Notes under the pieces: generated by a model
What the model saw: only the letters and a program-made list of their open reading frames with translations
What the model was told of the DNA's origin: nothing
Database searches by the model: none
NCBI GenBank assembly: GCA_035638255.1
Contig: DASRAJ010000112.1
Span: forward strand, 1-64,000
Direction of reading: 5' to 3'
DNA length: 64,000 bases
Source: DASRAJ01 sp035638255
GTDB lineage: Bacteria; Bacteroidota; Bacteroidia; Chitinophagales; UBA10324
Shown here: positions 1-8,069 of the stretch, one piece after another
How the letters are laid out: every line of letters begins with the position of its first letter
How positions within the stretch are numbered: position 1 is the stretch's first letter
Translations under genes and position numbers: made by a program

Positions 1-26
1 GTCACCCTGAGCCTGTCGAAGGGTTG
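1..26. repeat. Dispersed repeat, 'CCTGAG-CTGTCGAAGG' type
   Basis: The first bases (accctgagcctgtcgaaggg) match, in inverted orientation, the sequences at 61904-61926 (ccttcgacaagctcagga) and 21685-21707 (ccttcgactccgctcagga). This is seen directly. It is one arm of a short repeat common in many bacterial genomes and is cut by the window edge. It lies just beyond the 3' end of the first gene. Confidence 0.6.
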
Positions 27-46
27 TTTTCCGAAGAGGTCTATTT

Positions 47-1321
47 CTAATACGAACTGTCATTGCTGTTAAACCTTGGATTCACCACGCTGTTATAGAT
101 GGAACCGAAGGTGTAGCTGATTCCAAACGAAACATAATAACTGTAGTTCGTTGCATTTTGTTTTTGCTGGGTGAGTAGTTCTTCTGTAGTGGCACCTCCC
201 TTCTCCAAGCTCAATTGATCGTGAATTACGGAAAAATATCCTGACACATTGAATGATAACCCCTGCACTATTCGCCATTGAATTGAGGAAGAAATATTGA
301 TTGCATTTTTGGAGAAGTCATGAAAGTAATGAGAGGCACCCACGCCCGCACTTACGGATCCCCATTTCTCAACCAGGTAGTACGACACTTGCAATCCCTC
401 ATTCAATAAAAATTCTTCCGTCCTATTAAAGATAGTGGTGTCAATATACCATTGATAGGATGGCTTCAGTTCATAGACAAACGTGAACATTTTAGAAGAC
501 GAGGCAGAGTAAGGAAACACATCGTATTCAATGGCAGGTCCAACATAGGTGAGAAAGTTGTAGTTGCTGTACAGCGAGTGAGTCACACCGGCATTCCCTC
601 CTACTGACCAGTGATTGTTGATGCTTCGTACCACAAGCGCGCTGGCGTGCTTTGAATCTGATTTACTATCATAAACGGAGTCAGTGAGGACGTAATGCGT
701 TTTGTTCAGACTGATTCCAAGGGAGGTTTTGATTTTCCACTTGTCAGTGATTTTACTGGCTGCGAGACTTCCGCTCAGGTACAGATACCTGTATGATTTC
801 TCCCCGTTGAGATATGCGTTGGTGCCAAAGGAGAAAACCCAATTACGCCATTTGTCCACCGGATCAGTGGTTTGCCCTTCCTGCTTATCTTTTGCAAATG
901 AAATTTCAATTTGATTCGCTTCCGGAAGTGATGCGACGTAGCGCATAAGCCCCATTTTTATCTGGCGTGTAAGTCCTTCGCGTGCTTCGTCTTCGGTGCT
1001 CGTGGTGCCTGAAACATATTTCAAGGTATCATTTTTTCCTGTGAAGGATTGCTGTCCGTAATAAAACAATGTGTATTCCGTGCCACCACTGCCTGCCGCT
1101 TGCGAAGTGATAAGCAGATGCACATCAGCCTCAAAGCGGTCACGAACGTAATTGACGAAGGTGATGTGCTGCCGGATATAATCACTGTAGAAGATATCAC
1201 CACTGAGAAAAATTTTCAGATAGTTCGACTTTGCCGAATGAAGTGAGTCATTGTTTGTTTGCGGAAATACTTTATTGCAGATAAGAAGTGAAATGAAACC
1301 TGCGAGCATAATTTTTTTCAT
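47..1321 (-). CDS. Secreted/outer-membrane beta-barrel-like protein of unknown function
   Basis: 424 aa with a clear N-terminal signal peptide (MKKIMLAGFISLLIC..., cleavage near residue 20 after FPQ). The middle third contains a stretch reminiscent of proteins that report on 'simulated' responses in the envelope (residues about 50-140), while the C-terminal two thirds are rich in alternating aromatic/polar strands (YLYLSGSLAAS, SWSVGGNAGV-like, YYVSFGISYTFGS) ending near a terminal aromatic residue, the look of an outer-membrane beta-barrel. No catalytic motif is recognisable. The gene stands alone, divergent from the NTF2-like gene at 1431. Function is not assigned; the barrel interpretation is an inference from strand pattern only. 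Confidence 0.6.
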   Translation of the reverse strand: MKKIMLAGFISLLICNKVFPQTNNDSLHSAKSNYLKIFLSGDIFYSDYIRQHITFVNYVRDRFEADVHLLITSQAAGSGGTEYTLFYYGQQSFTGKNDTLKYVSGTTSTEDEAREGLTRQIKMGLMRYVASLPEANQIEISFAKDKQEGQTTDPVDKWRNWVFSFGTNAYLNGEKSYRYLYLSGSLAASKITDKWKIKTSLGISLNKTHYVLTDSVYDSKSDSKHASALVVRSINNHWSVGGNAGVTHSLYSNYNFLTYVGPAIEYDVFPYSASSSKMFTFVYELKPSYQWYIDTTIFNRTEEFLLNEGLQVSYYLVEKWGSVSAGVGASHYFHDFSKNAINISSSIQWRIVQGLSFNVSGYFSVIHDQLSLEKGGATTEELLTQQKQNATNYSYYVSFGISYTFGSIYNSVVNPRFNSNDSSY

Positions 1322-1430
1322 GGGATTGATATTGGAGGGAATCTAAAAACGGATGATGGGGATAAAGATTGTTATTTAATCCAATTTGATAAGATTGAAA
1401 TATCTTTCGCATCTCATCAATATTAAAATC

Positions 1431-1910
1431 ATGAAGAAAATTTTCTTTGCCGCCATTGCAATGGTAGGTACGTCGTGTCAACAGCCAGCGGAACATGTTG
1501 CTGAAATGAAAAACGTAAATCTTGATTCAATCAAAAATGTGTTGATGCAAACTGATCTGGCCTTCTCCGATCTTTCAAAAGCCAAAGGACGCAACGCATC
1601 TTTTCTTGAGTACATGGGTGAACATGTAACCATGTTGCGCCCGAACGGAATGCCCCTCGTTGGAAAAGATACGATGCGGAAACGGTACAGTACAATGCCG
1701 GACACTTCATATACTCTTACCTGGAAACCACTTTTCGCCGATGTGTCCGAAAACGGCGACCTGGGTTACACGTATGGAAGATGGTTGTTTGTAACGACTA
1801 AAAATGATTCTTCAGAGGGAACTTACTGCACCATCTGGAAGCAGCAACCAAATGGTGATTGGAGGTTTGTACTGGACACCGGGAATGAAGGATTGAAACC
1901 AAAACAATAA
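1431..1910 (+). CDS. NTF2-like (DUF4440/SnoaL-type) lipoprotein
   Basis: 159 aa starting at ATG 1431 (MKKIFFAAIAMVGTSCQ); an in-frame upstream start at 1386 would put non-signal sequence ahead of a good lipoprotein signal, so 1431 is preferred. The lipobox is GTSC with Cys at residue 16. The mature part carries the cone-like NTF2 pattern: a long first helix (LMQTDLAFSDLSKAKG), a 'FLEYM..HVTMLRPNG.PLVGKDTMRKRY' region and a final beta-sheet ending in W-R-F-V-L-D-T-G. Such proteins are usually small ligand-binding or isomerase-fold proteins; no catalytic residues can be named. Probably anchored to a membrane facing the periplasm. Confidence 0.7.
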   Translation: MKKIFFAAIAMVGTSCQQPAEHVAEMKNVNLDSIKNVLMQTDLAFSDLSKAKGRNASFLEYMGEHVTMLRPNGMPLVGKDTMRKRYSTMPDTSYTLTWKPLFADVSENGDLGYTYGRWLFVTTKNDSSEGTYCTIWKQQPNGDWRFVLDTGNEGLKPKQ

Positions 1911-2056
1911 TCCGGATATGTCACGATTAATGATGATTTTCAGTTAGAGGAAATTAATTGGAGTTCTTACTGAAACATATCTGGTTCAAAGAAACACTTC
2001 TATAGAGTGTTTCAAAACCATAGCTCATTAGCCTTCACAAAAATCTCATCAAAGCC

Positions 2057-2734
2057 ATGGGAAAAATTTGGATGATCATTGGAATTGCATTCGCAGTGTT
2101 TGTTGCAATTTTTATTGGCTCGCGTCTCACTGGTATACTTCAATACTATCATGTGCCTACAGTCGGAAGTGAACCTGCAATCATGGCGGGAGATCACGTT
2201 GTAGCAACTAATCTTAAGAAACCATCCAACGGAAACATAATTTGCTTTAAGACAGAACAACAGGGCAGGCCAGCGATTTTCCTACAACGATTGTGTGGCA
2301 TGGCGGGTGATACAATTTCAATGGTGGAAGGAGTCTTCTTTCTTAATGGAGAAAATTTCGATCAGGCACTTAACCTGAAACACATCTATTACGTTGACCA
2401 TGAAACCGTCAACAAATTGTTACGCAAAAAAAAGATCAGGGTCGATAGCGCTGGACCTATGGCAACTGACACGATAATGGTCTTTTTAGATAATAAGTTG
2501 ATCGCAGAGGAGAAAATTCAATGCCGGAGGAATATTACTCCGAGAGGTGCATTACCCGATCAGTCAACTTTTGTTTTTACAACCGACAGTGGAAGCATTG
2601 ACAATTTTGGCCCTTATGTAGTCCCGGATGGAAGTTATTTTCTTCTCGGTGATAACCGCGAGAATTCTCTTGACTCACGCTTTACAGGTTATGTTCCTGC
2701 TAAGGAATGGATTGGTACTGTGATAGGAAAATGA
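2057..2734 (+). CDS. Signal peptidase I (S26) homologue lacking the usual catalytic dyad
   Basis: 225 aa with one N-terminal membrane segment (residues 5-22) followed by S26 boxes. Box E is intact (GDNRENSLDSR near residue 198) and the V-P-D-G-x-Y-F-L-L-G-D-N-R run is typical. Box B, normally P-(S/T)-G-S-M-x-P, reads PTVGSEP (34-40), so the position of the nucleophile Ser aligns with Gly37 and a Ser (38) is displaced by one. Box D, normally (V/I)-K-R-x-x-G-x-x-G-D, reads LQRLCGMAGD, so the general-base Lys is Gln77. On family knowledge this suggests a non-catalytic or mechanistically altered member. It lies alone, converging on the E1 gene with an 8-bp gap. Length is short for Bacteroidota SPase I, which often exceeds 300 aa. 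Confidence 0.75.
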   Translation: MGKIWMIIGIAFAVFVAIFIGSRLTGILQYYHVPTVGSEPAIMAGDHVVATNLKKPSNGNIICFKTEQQGRPAIFLQRLCGMAGDTISMVEGVFFLNGENFDQALNLKHIYYVDHETVNKLLRKKKIRVDSAGPMATDTIMVFLDNKLIAEEKIQCRRNITPRGALPDQSTFVFTTDSGSIDNFGPYVVPDGSYFLLGDNRENSLDSRFTGYVPAKEWIGTVIGK

Positions 2735-2742
2735 ATCAGAAC

Positions 2743-4746
2743 TCAATAGGAGATTAACTCGCTAAGCATTTTCTTAAACCTCTCCTTCGGCAAAAAATTA
2801 TTCTCCAGGGGGATGGCGAACGGCACTGGTGTATCAAGTGAACCACATCGCATTACCGGCGCATCAAGATATTCGAAACAAGTTTGTGAAATGAAGGCGG
2901 CAATTTCACCACCGATTCCACCCGTCAAACAATCTTCATGAAGAATAATTGCCTTGCCCGTTTTTTTCACAGAAGTTTCAATCGCTTCTTTATCGAATGG
3001 AAGAAGTGTTCGCAAATCAAGAACATCAGCAGAAAAACTTCCGGCTTCTGACTGCCGACTTCTGACTTCTTCCATCGCCCAATGCACACCTGCTCCATAC
3101 GTGATGATCGAAACATCTTCTCCTTCACTCACAAGATTTGCTTTCCCGATTTCAATAGTATAGTAGTCTTCAGGCACCATTCCACTGATGGCGCGATACA
3201 ATGCTTTGTGCTCGAAGTACATCACAGGATTGGGATCTTCAAATGAAGCAAGCAACAATCCTTTGGCATCATAAGGTGTAGCAGGATAAACCACCTTCAA
3301 TCCCGGCGTATGAACGAACCATGCTTCGTTGCTTTGCGAGTGAAATGGTCCTGCGCCAACTCCGGCTCCTGTAGGCATGCGTACTACCACGTCAGCATTT
3401 TGTCCCCACCGGTAATAAATTTTTGCCAGGTTATTGATGATCTGATTGAAGCCGACAGTTACGAAATCTGCGAACTGCATTTCAACCATACTCTTGAATC
3501 CTTTCACACTCAGGCCAAGAGCAGCACCGAGAATTGCTGACTCGCAAAGCGGTGTATTGCGAACGCGATCCTTTCCGAAAATTTTTACAAGGCCGTCTGT
3601 GACTTTGAAAACACCCCCGTACTCCGCAATGTCCTGCCCCATCAAGATCAGATTCTCATGCCGCTCCATTGCTTGTTTCATTCCTTCAGCAATTGCATCT
3701 ACCAGTCGCATCTCTCTCCCGGGTGAATGGTGAATGGTGAATGGTGAATGGTTAGTCATTACTATTGGAGCATAAACATCCCTTAATTCTTTTTCGGTAT
3801 CGGGTATCAGAGGAGGTTCTGCGAATGTAATTTGCAGTCCTTCTTCAATTTCATCTTTTGTCTTACGTCTTGCGTCTTCTGTCTCTTGCTCAGAAATAAT
3901 CCCATTGGCGAGCAGATAATTTTCATAGTTGGTCACGGGATCTTTCTTCCCCCATTCTTCAAACAATTCTTTGGGAACGTACTTGGTGCCGCTCGCTTCT
4001 TCGTGTCCGCGCATTCTGAAGGTCATGCACTCGATCAGGTACGGTCGCTGATTTTTGATGCAGTAATCACGAATGCCTTTGATGGTGTCATACACTTCAA
4101 TGATGTTATTGCCATCAATCGTGATGCCTTCCATTCCATACCCTACAGCACGGTCAGCAAGAGTTTTACAGCGATACTGTTCATTAACGGGAGTTGAAAG
4201 TCCGTAGCCATTATTCTCGACGAGAAAAATCACGGGCAGATCCCACACACTCGCTACGTTCAGCGCTTCGTGAAAATCTCCTTCGCTGGTTCCACCTTCA
4301 CCGGTGAAGGCCAGAGAGATTTTATTTTCCTTTTTCAACTTGTGAGCGAGAGAAATTCCATTTGCAATCGTGAGTTGTGGTCCCAGGTGTGAAATCATCC
4401 CTACGATGTGATGCTCATTCGTTCCGAAGTGAAATGATCGTTCTCTTCCTTTCGAATAACCACTTTCATTTCCCTGCCACTGATTGAAGAGTTTTACAAA
4501 TGGCATTTTACGTGTCGTAAATACACCGAGGTTCCGGTGCAGCGTCATAATATATTCGTCTTCGTCGAGCGCCAGGGTTACTCCTACCGAAATTGCTTCC
4601 TGACCAATTCCTGAAAACCATTTTGAAATTTTTCCCTGGCGAAGAAGATTGAGCATCTTCTCTTCGATGATGCGGGGCTTTACAATCGCTTTGTATAATT
4701 CGATGAGTGTTTCATTAGAATAATTCAGTCGGTTGTAAGTGATCAT
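2743..4746 (-). CDS. Fused E1 alpha/beta subunit of a 2-oxoacid (branched-chain type) dehydrogenase
   Basis: 667 aa. Residues 1-320 are the thiamine-diphosphate-binding E1 alpha part (GEGGTSEGDFHEALN ... VENNGYG, the GDG-NN signature with GEG variant); residues 345-667 are E1 beta (MRLVDAIAEGM, MGQDIAEYGG, FADF, MPTGAGVGAGPFHSQ, DLRTLLPFD, HEDCLTGGIG). It would decarboxylate a 2-oxoacid and acylate the lipoyl group of E2. Fusion of the two subunits is common in Bacteroidota. Odd: three degenerate heptanucleotide arrays lie in the gene (3853-3887, residues 287-298; 3723-3750, residues 333-342 at the alpha/beta junction; 3038-3072, residues 559-570), encoding low-complexity inserts such as HSPFTIH and EVRSRQSEAG. 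E2/E3 genes are not in the window. Confidence 0.9.
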   Translation of the reverse strand: MITYNRLNYSNETLIELYKAIVKPRIIEEKMLNLLRQGKISKWFSGIGQEAISVGVTLALDEDEYIMTLHRNLGVFTTRKMPFVKLFNQWQGNESGYSKGRERSFHFGTNEHHIVGMISHLGPQLTIANGISLAHKLKKENKISLAFTGEGGTSEGDFHEALNVASVWDLPVIFLVENNGYGLSTPVNEQYRCKTLADRAVGYGMEGITIDGNNIIEVYDTIKGIRDYCIKNQRPYLIECMTFRMRGHEEASGTKYVPKELFEEWGKKDPVTNYENYLLANGIISEQETEDARRKTKDEIEEGLQITFAEPPLIPDTEKELRDVYAPIVMTNHSPFTIHHSPGREMRLVDAIAEGMKQAMERHENLILMGQDIAEYGGVFKVTDGLVKIFGKDRVRNTPLCESAILGAALGLSVKGFKSMVEMQFADFVTVGFNQIINNLAKIYYRWGQNADVVVRMPTGAGVGAGPFHSQSNEAWFVHTPGLKVVYPATPYDAKGLLLASFEDPNPVMYFEHKALYRAISGMVPEDYYTIEIGKANLVSEGEDVSIITYGAGVHWAMEEVRSRQSEAGSFSADVLDLRTLLPFDKEAIETSVKKTGKAIILHEDCLTGGIGGEIAAFISQTCFEYLDAPVMRCGSLDTPVPFAIPLENNFLPKERFKKMLSELISY
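3038..3072. repeat. Heptanucleotide array, CTTCTGA family (5 units, in E1 gene)
   Basis: Five consecutive 7-mers on the plus strand: CTTCCGG, CTTCTGA, CTGCCGA, CTTCTGA, CTTCTTC. They lie inside the E1 beta domain, just before the strand leading to DLRTLLPFD, where other E1 beta proteins have a helix. The gene reads the minus strand (TCAGAAG cycle, stop-free); the plus-strand cycle contains TGA. Confidence 0.75.
3723..3750. repeat. Heptanucleotide array, GTGAATG family (4 perfect units, in E1 gene)
   Basis: Four perfect tandem copies of GTGAATG. On the coding (minus) strand the 21-nt cycle CATTCAC x3 reads HSPFTIH without a stop; the opposite strand meets TGA. The array sits exactly at the junction between the E1 alpha and E1 beta halves. 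Confidence 0.9.
3853..3887. repeat. Heptanucleotide array, GTCTTAC family (5 degenerate units, in E1 gene)
   Basis: Units ATCTTTT, GTCTTAC, GTCTTGC, GTCTTCT, GTCTCTT. Encodes a charged helix-like stretch (ETEDARRKTKDE) near the end of the E1 alpha half. The perfect minus-strand cycle GTAAGAC would contain TAA; unit divergence avoids it here. Confidence 0.7.
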
Positions 4747-4780
4747 GCGCTGATTTATAAAATCGGGGCAAAGGTCGCGA

Positions 4781-4801
4781 TTGAAACTTGAAAACTGAAA
4801 G
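4781..4801. repeat. Short heptanucleotide array, TTGAAAC type (3 units)
   Basis: TTGAAAC, TTGAAAA, CTGAAAG fill most of the 57-bp gap between the E1 gene and the radical SAM gene downstream of it. Confidence 0.5.
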
Positions 4802-4803
4802 CG

Positions 4804-6285
4804 TCAGTTTTTCTCTGCAAGCTGCAGTTTGAAATTATTCCACCAACTCGCGGGAATAAAATATGGCAATGCAAAGATCCGGTGCCAGTCAATTGAATGG
4901 AGTGATGATGGAGTTGTGAAAATTTTTTTCAACATTTGAAATCCCTGTTCACGGCGATAAAGTTTGTGAATGTAGCGATGCAGTTGCTTGTAAAATTCAG
5001 AAGAGAAGGTTCCACGATACATCATTGCCAGGTCATCTGAATCACTCCAGTTGGCTTTGCCTTTGAGATCTTCTTTCACCATCTCGAAAAATTTTGTTCC
5101 CGGCAAAGGATAGGAAACAGAAATCCCAATGTCATACGGCATGAGGTCGAGCAACATTTTTTTCGTCGCCTGAATATCTTTTTTTGTTTCACCGACATAA
5201 CCGAATTGGAGGAAGAAGCAGGGCTTGATTCCATGCTTCTTCAGCAGGCGTGTGCTTTGATAAATCTGTTGCACTGTAGTTCCCTTCTCCATCGCATCGA
5301 GAATTTTTTGCGATCCGCTTTCCGCGCCAATCCAAACCTCATCACATCCCGCTTTTGCAAGAGACTCAATGTTGTTTTCTTCGAGAAGAAGATCGGCGCG
5401 GCATTGAATCTTGAATTTGAAATTCCCGAAGAGATCGGGGCGGGTAATATTTTCCTGTTGCACTAATTCTGAAAATCGCTTTACCCATCCCGGCTTCAAT
5501 CCAAAGATATCATCGCAGAACCAGAAGTGACCAGGGTGATATTTTTGAAGCAGGAATTTTATTTCATTCACTACACTTTCAGGAGAACGGGAATTGTAGC
5601 GATTGCCATAAATCGGTTTGGCGCACCAGTTGCATTTGAACGGGCAACCGCGGGTGGTGACGAAGTTCATTGAGAAGTAACCGTGCTCTTCGATCCATTT
5701 ATCCCGGTAAAAATTTACATCAGCCAAATCCCAGGCAGGCATGGGAAGTGAATCGAGATCGTGCAACACTTCGCGCCTCGGGGTTTCCACAATCGCTTCA
5801 CTCAATTTAAAATACAATCCAGGAATATTTTGAAAATCATTTTCATCATTCTTTAATTTCTTCATCAACTCAGTCAGGGTGCTCTCTGCTTCGCCTTTAA
5901 TAATGAAGTCGGCACCGCAAGCGATGTATTCTTTGTAATGATCCGTGGAATCAGAACTTGAAACAATCACAGTACTTCCGAATCTTTTTGCAATAGCAAT
6001 CATTTCGAAAGCTGCTTCACGCATGTTGGTGAGGCACATTTTGGTGAGGTAGTTGAAGCCATCGTCGCAAATGATAAAAAATGGTGAATCGTGAATGGTG
6101 AATGGTGAATGAATTTCGTGCGGTGATTTTCTGAATGTTGTATCAAAGAATGAAACATCGAAACCATTTTGCCGGAGTACAGATGCCACATACAATGTTC
6201 CGAGCGGTGCGTATGGCTGCATCTGCTTCAGTTGCTTCTTATCAAATTGAAGGAAGTATGTGTTGGAGATTAAAACTTCAGCCAT
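4804..6285 (-). CDS. Radical SAM protein with N-terminal B12-binding-like domain
   Basis: 493 aa. Residues 1-200 form a cobalamin-binding-like Rossmann region (LGTLYVASVLRQNGFDVSFFDTT ... GADFIIKGEAESTLTEL), followed by a radical SAM core with CPFKCNWC (Cys214, 218, 221) and the GAESGSQKILDAMEKGTT strand typical of the BchE/P-methylase-like group. Members methylate or rearrange unactivated carbons, or act as oxidative cyclases; substrate cannot be read from sequence. The start ATG (6283-6285) overlaps the upstream stop as TGATG, so it is co-translated with the nucleotidyltransferase-like gene. Odd: a four-unit heptad array (6084-6111) encodes HSPFTIHDSPF at residues 59-69, between strands of the B12-like domain. 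Confidence 0.85.
   Translation of the reverse strand: MAEVLISNTYFLQFDKKQLKQMQPYAPLGTLYVASVLRQNGFDVSFFDTTFRKSPHEIHSPFTIHDSPFFIICDDGFNYLTKMCLTNMREAAFEMIAIAKRFGSTVIVSSSDSTDHYKEYIACGADFIIKGEAESTLTELMKKLKNDENDFQNIPGLYFKLSEAIVETPRREVLHDLDSLPMPAWDLADVNFYRDKWIEEHGYFSMNFVTTRGCPFKCNWCAKPIYGNRYNSRSPESVVNEIKFLLQKYHPGHFWFCDDIFGLKPGWVKRFSELVQQENITRPDLFGNFKFKIQCRADLLLEENNIESLAKAGCDEVWIGAESGSQKILDAMEKGTTVQQIYQSTRLLKKHGIKPCFFLQFGYVGETKKDIQATKKMLLDLMPYDIGISVSYPLPGTKFFEMVKEDLKGKANWSDSDDLAMMYRGTFSSEFYKQLHRYIHKLYRREQGFQMLKKIFTTPSSLHSIDWHRIFALPYFIPASWWNNFKLQLAEKN
6084..6111. repeat. Heptanucleotide array, GTGAATG family (4 units, in radical SAM gene)
   Basis: GTGAATC followed by three GTGAATG. The coding strand gives the same HSPFTIH peptide as the array in the E1 gene at 3723-3750, although the two proteins are unrelated. 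Confidence 0.9.
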
Positions 6286-7277
6286 CAGTTCAAAGTTAGG
6301 TCATGCTCATTTTCGAATTCACGAATTCGTTCTTCGTACTTCTTCAATACCTGGAACTGGAATCCCTGTGGATGATGTTTTGATACAGTTTTTCGTGTGC
6401 GCATGTTTAATTCAAATTCATTTTGCGGTTGCCAGCCAAATTTTTTCTTCCAATGATTGAGCGTTTGCCGGTAAAAAAAAGTGTCAAGCCATTCACCGGT
6501 TTTTCCGCTCAGAATTTTTTCAGTGAACCGTTTAACAAATGAATCAGAAACTTTAATGACTCCATTTTCTTTTCTCACATGCCCATTCGGAAAGAATGAT
6601 TTCATCCAGTCGTTTTGAGAAACAAAATCGAGGTACATATCATAATTGTACATCGGAAGCAGCGTAATGATCTCGGTGGCCGTGAAAATGTTTTTGTCAG
6701 GAATTCGCAGGTGAGCGGAATCAATGAAGTAGTTGACGCAGAAAAATTTCTTCGAGTTGAGAAGAAAAATTTTCTTAAAGAGAATCAACAGTGTTCTGCA
6801 AATCCACAGACGATTGGGCTCGGCGATGATGAAGAAATCCAGATCCGTGGTTTCATCAAAATAATTTTTAGAGAAGGACCCCGAGATACAAACACAGCGA
6901 ACAAAGGGGAAGGAGGCAATGAGCTTGCTTCTTCTTTGTGCTTTACTCATCGTCTGCGATACCGCTTCGTTACCTCGTATTCTTCTCAGGAATAATTCCC
7001 GGTCGTTTTGTAGAGAATAAAATTGATCATATCGAAAAAGCAATTCCTGCTCTGATAATTCATCGAGTGCTTCCTGCACAGCCCTCATGCTGCAATCGGG
7101 ATAGCTGCAATGTGATTTGATTTCTTCTGCAGTGAGCGGATACCTGAATAAATCATAATAGAGCAAAGTCTTCAGCACGGAAGAGTACAGTAAGTCAATT
7201 TTTTCCTTCGCAAAAACAGCCGCAACATTTCCAGAAGTACTCAAGATGCTAAAGGTTTGTGATTGTTCTGATCTCAA
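6285..7277 (-). CDS. Nucleotidyltransferase-fold protein
   Basis: 330 aa, no signal peptide. N-terminal winged-helix-like region (residues 30-85: LLYYDLFRYPLTAEEIKSHC..., a pattern seen in archaeal-type nucleotidyltransferase proteins), then a Pol-beta-type nucleotidyltransferase motif: CISGSFSKNYFDETTDLDFFII (G-S ... D-x-D, around residues 111-132), consistent with metal binding. The C-terminal half is helical and basic. It overlaps the end of the methyltransferase gene (29 nt from the first possible start) and the start of the radical SAM gene, so it is part of a tight operon. Substrate unknown; transfer of a nucleotide to a small molecule or protein is the family role. Confidence 0.7.
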   Translation of the reverse strand: MRSEQSQTFSILSTSGNVAAVFAKEKIDLLYSSVLKTLLYYDLFRYPLTAEEIKSHCSYPDCSMRAVQEALDELSEQELLFRYDQFYSLQNDRELFLRRIRGNEAVSQTMSKAQRRSKLIASFPFVRCVCISGSFSKNYFDETTDLDFFIIAEPNRLWICRTLLILFKKIFLLNSKKFFCVNYFIDSAHLRIPDKNIFTATEIITLLPMYNYDMYLDFVSQNDWMKSFFPNGHVRKENGVIKVSDSFVKRFTEKILSGKTGEWLDTFFYRQTLNHWKKKFGWQPQNEFELNMRTRKTVSKHHPQGFQFQVLKKYEERIREFENEHDLTLN

Positions 7278-7911
7278 AAATAAAATTCCATTCCCATAAA
7301 AATTTTTTCCTCATGCTTTCTTTCAAAATAAACCCGCGTGCGGCTGCAATTTTTTCGATGGTTAAAATATCACATTCTTCAGACAGAATCATAATGATTT
7401 TGCAGAAACTTTTACCAACCGGGTTAAGCTGCAAAAAGAGTTTTTCAAAATATTCAAAATGCTCGCCACAATACCAGGCAAGCTGTGAATCAGTGACAGG
7501 GTTTTTGGGAAAGTATGGCGGATTGATGATGATGAAATCAAATTGCTGCACCGCAACGTGGTCAAAGAGATCGCTCTTGATGATGGTAATTTTCGAGCGA
7601 AGTTTTTCTTTGTTGAACTGAAGCCCCTTGATTGCAGCGCCACTAAGATCTGATGCCGTGACCTCCGCGCCTTGCCTTTCTGCTACGAATGAGATCAATC
7701 CGCTGCCTGCGCCAGGCTCAAGAACTTTTTTCCCTTTCAAATCAAATTGACTTAAATAATTCAACAAAAATTTTGTGCTGAAAAAAAATGCAGGGTGGAA
7801 AACGCCGGGCAAAATTTTGATACAAATGCCTTCATAACAATACGTACGCTCTTTAGACAAATACCGCTTAAGAACAGGACGAAAAAATTTTGAGGCGAAA
7901 AGTTTTATCAC
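7249..7911 (-). CDS. Class I SAM-dependent methyltransferase (HemK/TrmN6-like)
   Basis: 220 aa. Motif I VLEPGAGSGLISF (near residue 81), acidic motif II SDLS, and motif IV IINPPYFPKNP (N-P-P-Y), the signature of enzymes that methylate amide or amino nitrogens (HemK/PrmC, TrmN6). N-terminal residues 1-60 hold a short basic region with CYEGICIKILPGVFHPAFFFSTKFLL, similar to the entry segment of this group. It heads the run 7911-4804 on the minus strand with overlapping reading frames. Target unknown; a small molecule made by the surrounding cluster is as likely as protein or RNA. Confidence 0.8.
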   Translation of the reverse strand: MIKLFASKFFRPVLKRYLSKERTYCYEGICIKILPGVFHPAFFFSTKFLLNYLSQFDLKGKKVLEPGAGSGLISFVAERQGAEVTASDLSGAAIKGLQFNKEKLRSKITIIKSDLFDHVAVQQFDFIIINPPYFPKNPVTDSQLAWYCGEHFEYFEKLFLQLNPVGKSFCKIIMILSEECDILTIEKIAAARGFILKESMRKKFLWEWNFIFEIRTITNL

Positions 7912-7948
7912 AGCATTTGGTAGACTATTATTCTCATTTGTGGATCAT

Positions 7949-7976
7949 AAATCTAAAATCCGAAATCGAAAGCAAA
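7949..7976. repeat. Heptanucleotide array, AAATCNA type (4 units)
   Basis: AAATCTA, AAATCCG, AAATCGA, AAGCAAA in the spacer between the methyltransferase and second radical SAM genes. Confidence 0.5.
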
Positions 7977-7977
7977 C

Positions 7978-8069
7978 CCCGACAGCGGTTGCAAACCCTG
8001 TCGGCGGTTTAAGCGAGAGGGTTTTACTTCCGCACAACCACTGACGGGGTTTGTAACCACCGTCAGGGT
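7978..8069. repeat. Palindromic intergenic repeats, CTGACGGGGTTTG type
   Basis: Two related hairpins: GACAGcggttgcaaaccCTGTC and CTGACGGggtttgtaaccaCCGTCAG. They fill most of the 158-bp gap between the two genes and lie directly after the stop of the radical SAM gene at 8070, where they could act as a transcription or RNA-end structure. No T-tract follows, so a dispersed repeat is more likely than a terminator. Confidence 0.55.

Noticed and set aside
6084..6111. Heptad arrays considered as CRISPR or microsatellite artefacts
   Set aside because: Units are 7 bp with no spacers, so not CRISPR. They occur in several families and in stop-free coding orientation, so assembly artefact is unlikely, although it cannot be fully excluded.
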